Shown in pieces: positions 1 through 5,913 of a stretch of 38,450 nucleotides of DNA. The stretch spans positions 1-38,450 of IMG/VR virus record IMGVR_UViG_3300022744_000064. The stretch is one strand, 5' to 3'. This DNA comes from a virus. Both the position numbers and the translations under genes were made by a program. The notes beneath the pieces were generated by a model. It was not told the origin of the DNA, did not search any database, and worked only from the letters and a program-made list of their open reading frames with translations. Position 1 is the first letter of the stretch. Each line of letters opens with the position of its first letter.

Positions 1-120
1 TTCCGCCGCTGGAATTGAATTATTTGGCGAGAACAATGAAATAAAGATTTTGAGCAAGCAGCTAACCGCCGTCACAGCCCGGCGGGATGAGCTGCTAGAA
101 ACTATGCACAAGCTTGCATG
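1..120. repeat. Terminal direct repeat, left copy (matches 38204-38323)
   Basis: All 120 bases are identical to 38204-38323, in the same orientation. The identity stops sharply at 120/121, where this copy runs into the cassette while the right copy continues into sequence that reappears at 3266. This is what overlapping ends of a circular molecule look like when two versions of the circle exist. Confidence 0.95.
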
Positions 121-130
121 CTCTAACTGA
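2..130 (+). CDS. 3' end of accessory gene (second copy of 37989-38354), cut short by the cassette
   Basis: The frame starting at base 2 is the C-terminal part of the protein encoded at 37989-38354, running through ELLETMHKLAC. After the cassette junction at 121 it adds only Ser-Asn and stops at TGA (128-130). The uninterrupted copy continues with about ten other residues (CLEGLSDERS) that overlap the next gene. On the cassette-plus circle this gene therefore encodes a slightly shorter protein. The affected part is only the extreme C-terminus, so function may not be lost. The family is a common prophage protein of the HTPEPW...ARRIVACVN type, with no known role. Confidence 0.7.
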   Translation, partial: SAAGIELFGENNEIKILSKQLTAVTARRDELLETMHKLACSN

Positions 131-281
131 TGCTCCAGAGCACTCATCACCGCAAGATTTAAGGATAATTACAAATCTATACGCCAGCCCGGTACCGGCG
201 CAGCAGGTTGAAATAACCGGGGAGATTCCGGACTTTACCGAAGCGGCAGAGGTAAAACCGGAATTAAAACGTCAAATCTCG

Positions 282-583
282 ATGCTAAACCAAAAACTAC
301 GAAAATTATTTATCGCGGCTATAGTTTGGAAATCGATACATCATGTCGCTACAAGTCCAACGATCAAGTTGTCATTGAAGCAACTGATGATGAAAGCGGA
401 GAGCCTTATGCGACTATGAGCGTGTGCCTTGCCCATGAACGCGTTAAGCCTGGCCACACCTTTATCGACACGAATAACTTACCAGACGCTCTGGAAATTC
501 TTGTCAGTAATAAGGTGGTGGAACCAACAGGAAAGATCGGACGAAGTGGATTTTGTGAATATCCCGAAGTCCGTGTACTTTAA
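282..583 (+). pseudogene. Small phage-type gene interrupted by a one-base frameshift
   Basis: An ATG at 282 opens MLNQK, and the well-formed sequence IIYRGYSLEIDTSC through to PEVRVL at 583 lies in another frame without its own ATG. The two frames join if the run of five A at 292-296 had one more A, giving about 100 residues. The C-terminal part has ordinary coding character (VVIEATDDESGEPYA, PDALEILVSN). The frame upstream of 282 is also open from 114 and reads like the C-terminal tail of another phage protein (NLYASPVPAQQ), so the original gene may have been longer. I do not recognise a family. A TTG at 326 could start a shorter product. A real mutation, an assembly indel or a slippery site are all possible. 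Confidence 0.4.
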
Positions 584-588
584 ATATT

Positions 589-617
589 AAGTGCCTTCTA
601 TCGAAGGCACTTTTTAA
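589..617 (+). terminator. Rho-independent terminator between convergent genes
   Basis: Bases 589-598 (AAGTGCCTTC) pair with 603-612 around a TATC loop and run into a T-tract (611-615). The preceding A residues would also allow some function on the other strand. It separates the plus-strand remnant ending at 583 from the minus-strand gene ending at 645. Confidence 0.8.
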
Positions 618-644
618 ACTGATTCCTTTTAATATATATAACCG

Positions 645-1106
645 TTAAATAATTTCAATACCGCATTTATCAGAAAGAAATTCAGATAGAACATCGTTTA
701 AATCACTGCAAAGATCACTATCGAGTTTTACACCAAATCGCTCAATCACTTGCGCACTTTCGTGGGTCAAATCATCGACATCATTTTCGCTTAACGCACT
801 CACTGATTCTACATCGACATTACGGAACTGTGTTTCGCCAAGAAGTCCAAGAGTCAAACTTAGACTGTATAACACACGTACTGCATGATCAAAGGCGGCA
901 TCCGTCGCATCACTCACAGAAAGATTATCCAACGATGTTCCTATCATCGCTGGGAAATCCTCAATGCTTAAATCACGCACTTGTTCATGGCAGGACATTG
1001 ATTTTTTTTGCTCATGCATCGCCTTAAGAAGCCTTCCAATCAAATCACATGCAGCACGTTCATTTTTCAAAATATCTTTAGCTAACACCTCAGGACAATC
1101 ATTCAT
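645..1106 (-). CDS. Acidic 153-aa protein of unknown function, divergent partner of the DndC-like gene
   Basis: I do not recognise a family. The product is acidic and mostly helical in character, with many Asp, Glu, Leu and Ser residues, four scattered cysteines, and no signal peptide, membrane segment or helix-turn-helix that I can see. The start ATG follows AAAGGTG at good spacing. It is transcribed away from the DndC-like gene across a 154-bp divergent promoter region, and its own promoter appears to contain a 15-bp palindrome. As the only other intact gene of the cassette it is a candidate partner, regulator or immunity protein of the DndC-like product; this is inference from position only. 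Confidence 0.7.
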   Translation of the reverse strand: MNDCPEVLAKDILKNERAACDLIGRLLKAMHEQKKSMSCHEQVRDLSIEDFPAMIGTSLDNLSVSDATDAAFDHAVRVLYSLSLTLGLLGETQFRNVDVESVSALSENDVDDLTHESAQVIERFGVKLDSDLCSDLNDVLSEFLSDKCGIEII

Positions 1107-1150
1107 GCCAACACCTTTCTAGATTAAATTAACGCAAAATATAAGATTAG

Positions 1151-1179
1151 ACAATACACCCTTAAAGGGTGCCTATCAA
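1151..1179 (-). promoter_or_regulatory. Promoter of the 153-aa gene
   Basis: Read on the minus strand, a -35 TTGATA (1174-1179) and a -10 TATTGT (1151-1156) are separated by 17 bp. The spacer is almost entirely the palindrome at 1157-1171, so a bound protein would directly control this promoter. Confidence 0.5.
1157..1171. promoter_or_regulatory. Palindromic operator candidate, CACCCTT-A-AAGGGTG
   Basis: Perfect 7-bp inverted repeat with a single central base, lying between the divergent cassette genes and inside the spacer of the minus-strand promoter. A further half-like CAACCCTT follows at 1178-1185, next to the plus-strand -35. This is typical of an operator for a dimeric regulator. Neither cassette protein has an obvious DNA-binding fold, so the regulator is unknown. 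Confidence 0.5.
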
Positions 1180-1182
1180 CCC

Positions 1183-1210
1183 TTGTTATTTATTATCTCT
1201 CAATTAGAAT
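1183..1210 (+). promoter_or_regulatory. Promoter of the DndC-like gene
   Basis: TTGTTA (1183-1188) and TAGAAT (1205-1210) are 16 bp apart, giving a predicted start near 1217 and a leader of about 44 nt before the ATG at 1261. The leader has only a weak Shine-Dalgarno sequence. Confidence 0.45.
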
Positions 1211-1260
1211 GCGCTCTAAATTTTGGGGCTAAACCTGTTTCATTTATTTGAGTATTTATC

Positions 1261-3015
1261 ATGTCAACACAAGCACATTTAAAACTTGAAAGCACAAATC
1301 TGATTCCTCTATCTGAGGTAAGTAATAGTTTTCAAACGCTTACTCTAGAAGAAAAAATCGAACGTACATCTGATGTAATAAAAGGGTTGCTTGCTGACGG
1401 AAAACATTTATTACTTGCGAGTAGTTTTGGTAAAGATAGCGGAGTACTTTTGAATATTTTTTTGCAAGCGATGAAAGAATTTGTTACCGAAAATGGCTCT
1501 GCACCTTGTTGTATTGTAGTCAACAGTAATACCTTGGTTGAGTCTCCATTGCTTGATGCCTATAGTCGATTAGAAGCTGCGAAAGTTACTGAATACTGTG
1601 AGCGCCATAATCTTCCGGTGACAATGCATATCGTCGAGCCATCACTATCGAATAACTACCTCGTCAATATCATCGGTGGACGCACGATTACTGTCGACTC
1701 AGCGAACGATGCCAAGTGCAGTATTATGATGAAACTAAATCCGATCAATTCACATAAAAATCGTATCTTCAAACAATTCGGCAAGGAAAATGTTGTGACC
1801 CTAGTAGGGACTCGTTTTAGTGAGTCTCCGGAGCGCGGCCGCGCAATGAAAGATCGCGGCGATTCGTATGATTCAATTTCTATCAACACAGCAGGTGATA
1901 AAGTAATTTCGCCAATCGCTGAATGGGAATTAGACGATATATTTTTTTATATTGGGTACGTGCGCTCAAATAAAATTGAATGTTATAGCGATTTCGAAGC
2001 CTTAGTTGAAACCTATCGTGATATTAACGGCGGTGAGTGCATGGTCAATGTCTACACCACTGGGCAGGCATCTAAGACTCCATGTGGGGGAAGATCGGGT
2101 TGTTGGATTTGCTTAAGAATTTCTGAAGACAAATCTATGGAAAATATGCTTAAACGCGATGAGAACGCCTATATGCGTCCTTTAAATGATTTAAGAAATT
2201 ACCTTGCCGCCAACCAATATGATCCCTCAAAACGCAATTGGCTGGCTCGCACGTTGAATGACGATGGCTCTGTAACAATCGCTCCTAATTCATATAGCCC
2301 TGATTATTGTGAGACCCTTCTTCGATTAGTCCTTAGTATACAAATGCGCGAAAATCGTGCTGCGGCAGCACTAGGTATCGCACCACGTTTTACACTCCTG
2401 CGCCTCAAAGACGTTATTGCTATTGAGGTTCTTTGGGCTCGGTATGGATACCATACCAGTGCCAGGGCTTTGCAGATTTTTGATGACGTTGTTGTTCAAG
2501 GTGAAGAATTTGATGTCCCAACAAACCAACCAATATTTCACAAAAACTCCTTGCCGCGTTTTAGCGCGAAGGTCTCATTTGCTGATAAAGATTTCTTTGG
2601 GCTCACGAGTGGACTAAGAGACGTAGAGGCGATTATTGCTGACTGCGAGCGAACCGTTACAAAAGCTGACGGGCGGATCTATTCTGATGTAAATACATCC
2701 GCAGAATTCACAGTTGATGAAGAGGGTGCGGATCTTTTTTTCCAATTTGAGTATGAGAGATTTTTAGAGCGATACACAAACCCAAGTTATTGTCCCACAC
2801 AAGTCTTTCATTATTTTTTACGACAAGGCACCGTTTCTTTGCACCGGGGTGGACATGCTGAAAATGATCGCATGTTGCGAATGGCAAATCAAATTCACCG
2901 CAAAGGCATAACCAAAGTATTGAATAATCCGAACCTGTTACTCAGTAGACTTTCGGATTTGGCAGGATCAGAAAACGTAAATGTGGTTATCGAACAACAA
3001 TGCACGTTATTTTAA
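1261..3015 (+). CDS. DndC-like PAPS-reductase-family protein (stand-alone)
   Basis: This 584-aa protein belongs to the PAPS reductase/ATP pyrophosphatase superfamily and most resembles DndC. DndC is the Fe-S ATPase that activates DNA for phosphorothioation. Residues 55-60 are the PP-loop SFGKDS. Next come C153 in a CSIMMKLNP segment, GTRFSESPERGR (183-194) matching the family's GxRxxES motif, and a cluster C260, C275, C281, C284 with CGGRSGCWIC followed by DKSM, as in the DndC iron-sulfur region. The last 200 residues are divergent and unrecognised. No dndA, B, D or E, brx or ssp partner lies nearby, so sulfur transfer to DNA cannot be assumed. Its place in an optional cassette with its own promoter suggests a phage-defence, exclusion or anti-defence role (inference). 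Confidence 0.8.
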   Translation: MSTQAHLKLESTNLIPLSEVSNSFQTLTLEEKIERTSDVIKGLLADGKHLLLASSFGKDSGVLLNIFLQAMKEFVTENGSAPCCIVVNSNTLVESPLLDAYSRLEAAKVTEYCERHNLPVTMHIVEPSLSNNYLVNIIGGRTITVDSANDAKCSIMMKLNPINSHKNRIFKQFGKENVVTLVGTRFSESPERGRAMKDRGDSYDSISINTAGDKVISPIAEWELDDIFFYIGYVRSNKIECYSDFEALVETYRDINGGECMVNVYTTGQASKTPCGGRSGCWICLRISEDKSMENMLKRDENAYMRPLNDLRNYLAANQYDPSKRNWLARTLNDDGSVTIAPNSYSPDYCETLLRLVLSIQMRENRAAAALGIAPRFTLLRLKDVIAIEVLWARYGYHTSARALQIFDDVVVQGEEFDVPTNQPIFHKNSLPRFSAKVSFADKDFFGLTSGLRDVEAIIADCERTVTKADGRIYSDVNTSAEFTVDEEGADLFFQFEYERFLERYTNPSYCPTQVFHYFLRQGTVSLHRGGHAENDRMLRMANQIHRKGITKVLNNPNLLLSRLSDLAGSENVNVVIEQQCTLF

Positions 3016-3114
3016 TCAATATGGTGAAATGGCATTACCTGTAATTCAGCAATACAAACTGTATATGCGGCAATTGCGCGTACCCAAAAAACTTACGACG
3101 GGTTTAGCTCTGAG

Positions 3115-3270
3115 GTGCAGAAGTGGTATGAGCCAAAAATGGAGCAGCAACCAGCAGAGCTTCCGGACGATGTGCGATACGTTATAGACCCGCGACTTAA
3201 TGACGATGGCGAGTATTACATTCTCGGAAAGGTCATTAATGAAATATTAGAATCCGCAAAGCGAATTTAG
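3115..3270 (+). CDS. Fragment of a small phage-type gene at the right edge of the cassette
   Basis: The frame is open from 3028 (just after a stop) to TAG at 3268-3270. It reads like real coding sequence (TVYAAIARTQKTYDGFSSE, then ELPDDVRYVIDPRLNDDGEY), but there is no ATG before 3139. A GTG at 3115 is the coordinate given here, with ATG 3139 as the alternative. The 5' part was probably lost when the cassette was joined, or this is a short gene with a rare start. The stop codon straddles the cassette boundary at 3265/3266. Unknown function. Confidence 0.4.
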   Translation: MQKWYEPKMEQQPAELPDDVRYVIDPRLNDDGEYYILGKVINEILESAKRI

Positions 3271-3392
3271 AGGGGTTAAGTGATGAGCGAAGTTAGTGAA
3301 TACCAAAAATCGGCGGCTCTTATGGCTTTAGATATAACAACATTATATAGCGCAGCGAAAAGAAAGCCCGAAATGGCGCTGGAGTTTTTTGA
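3266..3392. repeat. Second half of the terminal overlap (matches 38324-38450)
   Basis: All 127 bases are identical to 38324-38450. Together with 1-120 this shows that the right end of the window is the cassette-free version of the same locus. Confidence 0.95.
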
Positions 3393-3531
3393 AATGCTGC
3401 ACGACAGAAAAGAAAAAATTACTAACGATAAAGAGTACAGAGATTCTCGATTTTCCGCAGCGTGCGTTCTTATTTCGATGGGCGATCGGCAGGCTATTGG
3501 GGATAACCAAAAAATAATACGGGAAAAATAA
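3283..3531 (+). CDS. Small hypothetical protein, last gene before attP (82 aa)
   Basis: ATG at 3283 follows GAGGGG at proper spacing; a GTG one codon earlier is less likely. The product begins MSEVSEYQKSAALMALDI and is helical, charged and soluble, with no recognised domain. The same gene starts again at 38341, where it overlaps the end of the upstream gene. On both versions of the circle it keeps its ribosome binding site. Its last codons overlap the first arm-type repeat of attP, so transcription of this operon runs into the attachment site. Confidence 0.7.
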   Translation: MSEVSEYQKSAALMALDITTLYSAAKRKPEMALEFFEMLHDRKEKITNDKEYRDSRFSAACVLISMGDRQAIGDNQKIIREK

Positions 3532-3551
3532 GGGAAAAATACGGGAAAAAA
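3517..3551 (+). repeat. Three phased arm-type repeats left of attP core
   Basis: ATACGGGAAAAAT, ATAAGGGAAAAAT and ATACGGGAAAAAA start at 3517, 3528 and 3539, an exact 11-bp period, so all three face the same side of the helix. The motif recurs in the same orientation right of the core. This is how arm-type integrase binding sites in lambda-like attP regions are arranged. Confidence 0.6.
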
Positions 3552-3602
3552 TTTTATAAGTTATTCGGAAGGCTTTTTAATTTATTGTTTTTAAAGTGGT
3601 TT

Positions 3603-3650
3603 TTGGTCGGAACGGCGGGATTTGAACCCACGACCCCTACACCCCCAGTG
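3603..3650 (-). other. attP: attP core: 3' half of a tRNA-Pro gene
   Basis: Read on the minus strand this is the end of a bacterial tRNA. It holds an anticodon loop with GGG, the variable region, a T-arm GTGGG-TTCAAAT-CCCGC, the 3' acceptor strand CGTTCCG, and ACCA. A G at position 72, requiring C1, and A73 are hallmarks of tRNA-Pro. The 5' half (D-arm and 5' acceptor strand) is absent, so it is not a working tRNA gene. Phages that integrate into tRNA genes carry exactly such a 3' segment to restore the gene. The predicted target is the host tRNA-Pro(GGG) gene. The precise crossover cannot be set without attL and attR. Confidence 0.85.
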
Positions 3651-3712
3651 TGCCATTGCAAACCGCGCATGCCATTGTTTTTAAAAGCCTTTCGCATTTT
3701 TTAACCATCGAA

Positions 3713-3725
3713 AAACCGGAAAAAT
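3713..3725 (+). repeat. Right arm-type site 1
   Basis: AAACCGGAAAAAT, a degenerate copy of the repeat at 3517-3551, in the same orientation on the far side of the attP core. A weaker CGGAAATA follows immediately. Confidence 0.4.
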
Positions 3726-3764
3726 CGGAAATATAAGCCGTTGATAACGCTTGGTATTTTTTCG

Positions 3765-3777
3765 ATACGGGAAAAGA
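3765..3777 (+). repeat. Right arm-type site 2
   Basis: ATACGGGAAAAGA matches the left repeats at its first 11 positions. It lies about 115 bp beyond the core edge, consistent with a second attP arm. Confidence 0.5.
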
Positions 3778-3869
3778 TTTTTGATTGATTACGAGGATTT
3801 TAATGTGATTACGGGCTTGCAGATCCTGAGCGAGCGCTTGAGGTGATCGAGAATCTGGATAGATACAAT

Positions 3870-5810
3870 CTACAGGTTCCCCTCGCTTACCCAAACCCCG
3901 CCAGCTCTAATCCATGCTTTTTGCGCACCAACAGCAGGGGCCATGTTTTTGGTTCTGGCGCCGTTTCCCCACGTACCGGAAGTTGGGACGCCAAGACCAA
4001 TCACGGCGCCGATAGCGTATGAACCATCGTCAAATATTGATGCGACCGGGCCAGCAGTCTGCGTTATAGTTGAGCTGAAAGTAGTCCCGTAGGAAATTAT
4101 CGATCCGTTATCAATGGTCACTGCTGGTGTAATAGTGGATCCATGCGTTATTAGGGTTCGATAAGAAACTGACAACGCCGAAGCTCCCACATTGTTTACA
4201 GTTACCCCGCGCAGTACGGTTACACCCTGCAGCAGATTATTGTGCGTTTGTATTTTGCCTCCCTCAAACGTCGCTGCAGACTGTGTGGAAGTGCTGATAA
4301 GCTCACCAATTTCGCAATTAGAAAACACGCCTTTTGTCGGTATGTTATTAGCAAAACCGATTGATAGATGCGCTACTCCAACTCGGTCAAACCTAAATCC
4401 ATCCGGCTCGCATACGACCTCGTTTATCCCACCGCCGGTAACATTAATTAGGCCGACTTGCCCAGCGACATTAATCAACCTTCCCTGTATTTCAGGGTTG
4501 TCGATATCAATTGAGCTGCCTGCCTGCGCTTCCACCGAAGCAATAATATCACCCTCTATTAAAGGAGTTATGTATTTATTGTGCGACCCGGTTAATATGG
4601 CGCTTGCGTCAGAAGATGGTGCATTTGCATCAAGCCTAAGAGTGTTATATGTGCAGCGATTTCCTCCAAGCACCCAGGTATAAGTTCCGACCTGCCCGGT
4701 AGCTTGCTCGGAGTGGATATTATCAATCAGGCACGATAATGTGTTTGGACTTACATAAATAGCTTTGTATTTTGATTTCTCAACCTGCAGCCGAAGAATA
4801 TGCGACATGTTAGTCGTGTCGCCATCGTCGTTTATACTAAAGGCGTATTCAGTGGCGTTTCCACACTGCTCTATGCTGATAAAATCAATAACACTGTCCC
4901 ACATTTTATTAATTTTTACTCCAAACCCGTCGAAGTTATACACCCTAATTTTTCCGAATTTACCTAAAAATGGGTTTGATAGCAGCAGAGCGTTACAGGT
5001 GCCGCCGTTGCCAAAAAGTGAGATATTAAAATTGGTTGCCTGTCCAGAATATGTAAATGCTGTGTAACCGGTTCCGCTAACTATAATCGCCGAGTCAGAA
5101 CCTACGGCATTCCCATAGCCTGCGGATCCAATGTCAAACCCAGCGGTATTTGCGGTAATTGGCCCGGTTATTTTAAATAGACCGCCCCTAGATTTAATTA
5201 TTTTGTTTTTACCTGTCGACGAATTTCCATAGTTACATGCCGCCTGAATTGCTGTTGTACAGTCCACAATTCCGCCAGGAATAGCGCCGAAATCTTCAAT
5301 ATAAAGATCGGTAGCTTTTCGTAAAAACGCAAACGCTCCGTTTATTACTGTCCAACCTAAGTCATTCGTCAGGCCAGAGCTAGATACAACATTAAACGCT
5401 CCTCCGCCGACTTTGCCGCCAGATGTATGTTCGTATATCTCGACTACATCGCCGATTATTGCCGACGTTGTTGCCAAATCCGCAAAGGTGGCGACGGTTT
5501 TTATTGTTCCAGCGGTAGAGCTGACAATTAAACCTTCTAGCGTTTGCACATTGTCAACCGGCCACCCTGGCTGCGTTACGTCTGCCGAGTCCTTTAACAA
5601 AAATTTAAACGATGCAGTGCTTAGCCAAATATCGCACTGGCCGTACTGATCCAAAATAATCGGGTTTGTATTGGGCGTGCCTGCGGCATCTTTTGTGGTT
5701 GCAAGTGGCGTAGTGGTGCCAGCGGCATAGGTGTACAATTTACCGCCCGATAGCGGGTTTCCGTTTGTGTCGAACGCACGAAATTTGGCCTGTGGTGCCA
5801 GACTGGTCAT
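3870..5810 (-). CDS. Tailspike / tail fibre protein
   Basis: Last gene of the late operon, 646 aa, the receptor-binding and probably polysaccharide-degrading or -binding spike. The N-terminus (AKFRAFDTNGNPLSGGKLYT, then a DQYGQCDIWL-type segment) is a head-binding module found in many podovirus spikes. From about residue 160 the sequence becomes a pectate-lyase-like right-handed beta-helix, with IEDFGAIPGG followed by many short Gly/Asn/Ser-rich turns. In P22 the tailspike also lies at the end of the virion genes next to attP, as here. Catalytic residues cannot be assigned by eye. The start ATG at 5810 is the only one that includes the conserved N-terminus. Confidence 0.85.
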   Translation of the reverse strand: MTSLAPQAKFRAFDTNGNPLSGGKLYTYAAGTTTPLATTKDAAGTPNTNPIILDQYGQCDIWLSTASFKFLLKDSADVTQPGWPVDNVQTLEGLIVSSTAGTIKTVATFADLATTSAIIGDVVEIYEHTSGGKVGGGAFNVVSSSGLTNDLGWTVINGAFAFLRKATDLYIEDFGAIPGGIVDCTTAIQAACNYGNSSTGKNKIIKSRGGLFKITGPITANTAGFDIGSAGYGNAVGSDSAIIVSGTGYTAFTYSGQATNFNISLFGNGGTCNALLLSNPFLGKFGKIRVYNFDGFGVKINKMWDSVIDFISIEQCGNATEYAFSINDDGDTTNMSHILRLQVEKSKYKAIYVSPNTLSCLIDNIHSEQATGQVGTYTWVLGGNRCTYNTLRLDANAPSSDASAILTGSHNKYITPLIEGDIIASVEAQAGSSIDIDNPEIQGRLINVAGQVGLINVTGGGINEVVCEPDGFRFDRVGVAHLSIGFANNIPTKGVFSNCEIGELISTSTQSAATFEGGKIQTHNNLLQGVTVLRGVTVNNVGASALSVSYRTLITHGSTITPAVTIDNGSIISYGTTFSSTITQTAGPVASIFDDGSYAIGAVIGLGVPTSGTWGNGARTKNMAPAVGAQKAWIRAGGVWVSEGNL

Positions 5811-5913
5811 AGCTTACCCTTGGAATAATTTATGGATTACGAGCGAATAGCCACCGCGCTTGCGATAGCGTTTTTATTGGCTGCAATTGATGGCTTTTGG
5901 AGAAGGTGGAAAT

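Larger units (their letters stand above)
121..3265. mobile_element. 3,145-bp polymorphic cassette (present at left end, absent at right end)
   Basis: The right end of the window joins the partner of base 120 (38323) directly to the partner of base 3266 (38324), so exactly 121-3265 is missing there. There are no terminal inverted repeats, no target duplication and no transposase, so it is not an insertion sequence. The cassette carries a frameshifted gene remnant, a terminator, a 153-aa gene, divergent promoters with an operator, a DndC-like gene and a gene fragment at its right end. Phage-like remnants at both edges suggest exchange by phage-phage recombination (a moron). Which version is ancestral is not settled by the sequence. 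Confidence 0.75.
3552..3869. other. Non-coding attachment region
   Basis: This stretch of about 320 bases between the last plus-strand accessory gene and the tailspike gene holds the attP core, the right arm-type sites and AT-rich sequence. I see no convincing terminator for either converging transcript and no gene that I would accept. Confidence 0.6.

Noticed and set aside
109-121. AAGCTTGCATGC looks like the HindIII-SphI part of a cloning polylinker exactly at the cassette junction.
   Set aside because: The first 11 bases also occur in the intact gene copy at 38313-38323, where they encode part of the protein, and the following sequence is not polylinker. It is a coincidence.
121-3265. Interpretation of the cassette as a transposon or integron cassette.
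   Set aside because: No terminal inverted repeats, no target-site duplication, no transposase or integrase within it, and no attC-like site at the ends.
3603-3700. A possible complete tRNA gene on the minus strand.
   Set aside because: Only the 3' half (anticodon loop to ACCA) is present; there is no D-arm or matching 5' acceptor strand upstream, so it is an attP segment.
3637-3894. An 85-codon minus-strand frame behind the tailspike.
   Set aside because: It starts with TTG inside the tailspike gene, runs through the attP arm and core, and has no recognisable domain. More likely chance.
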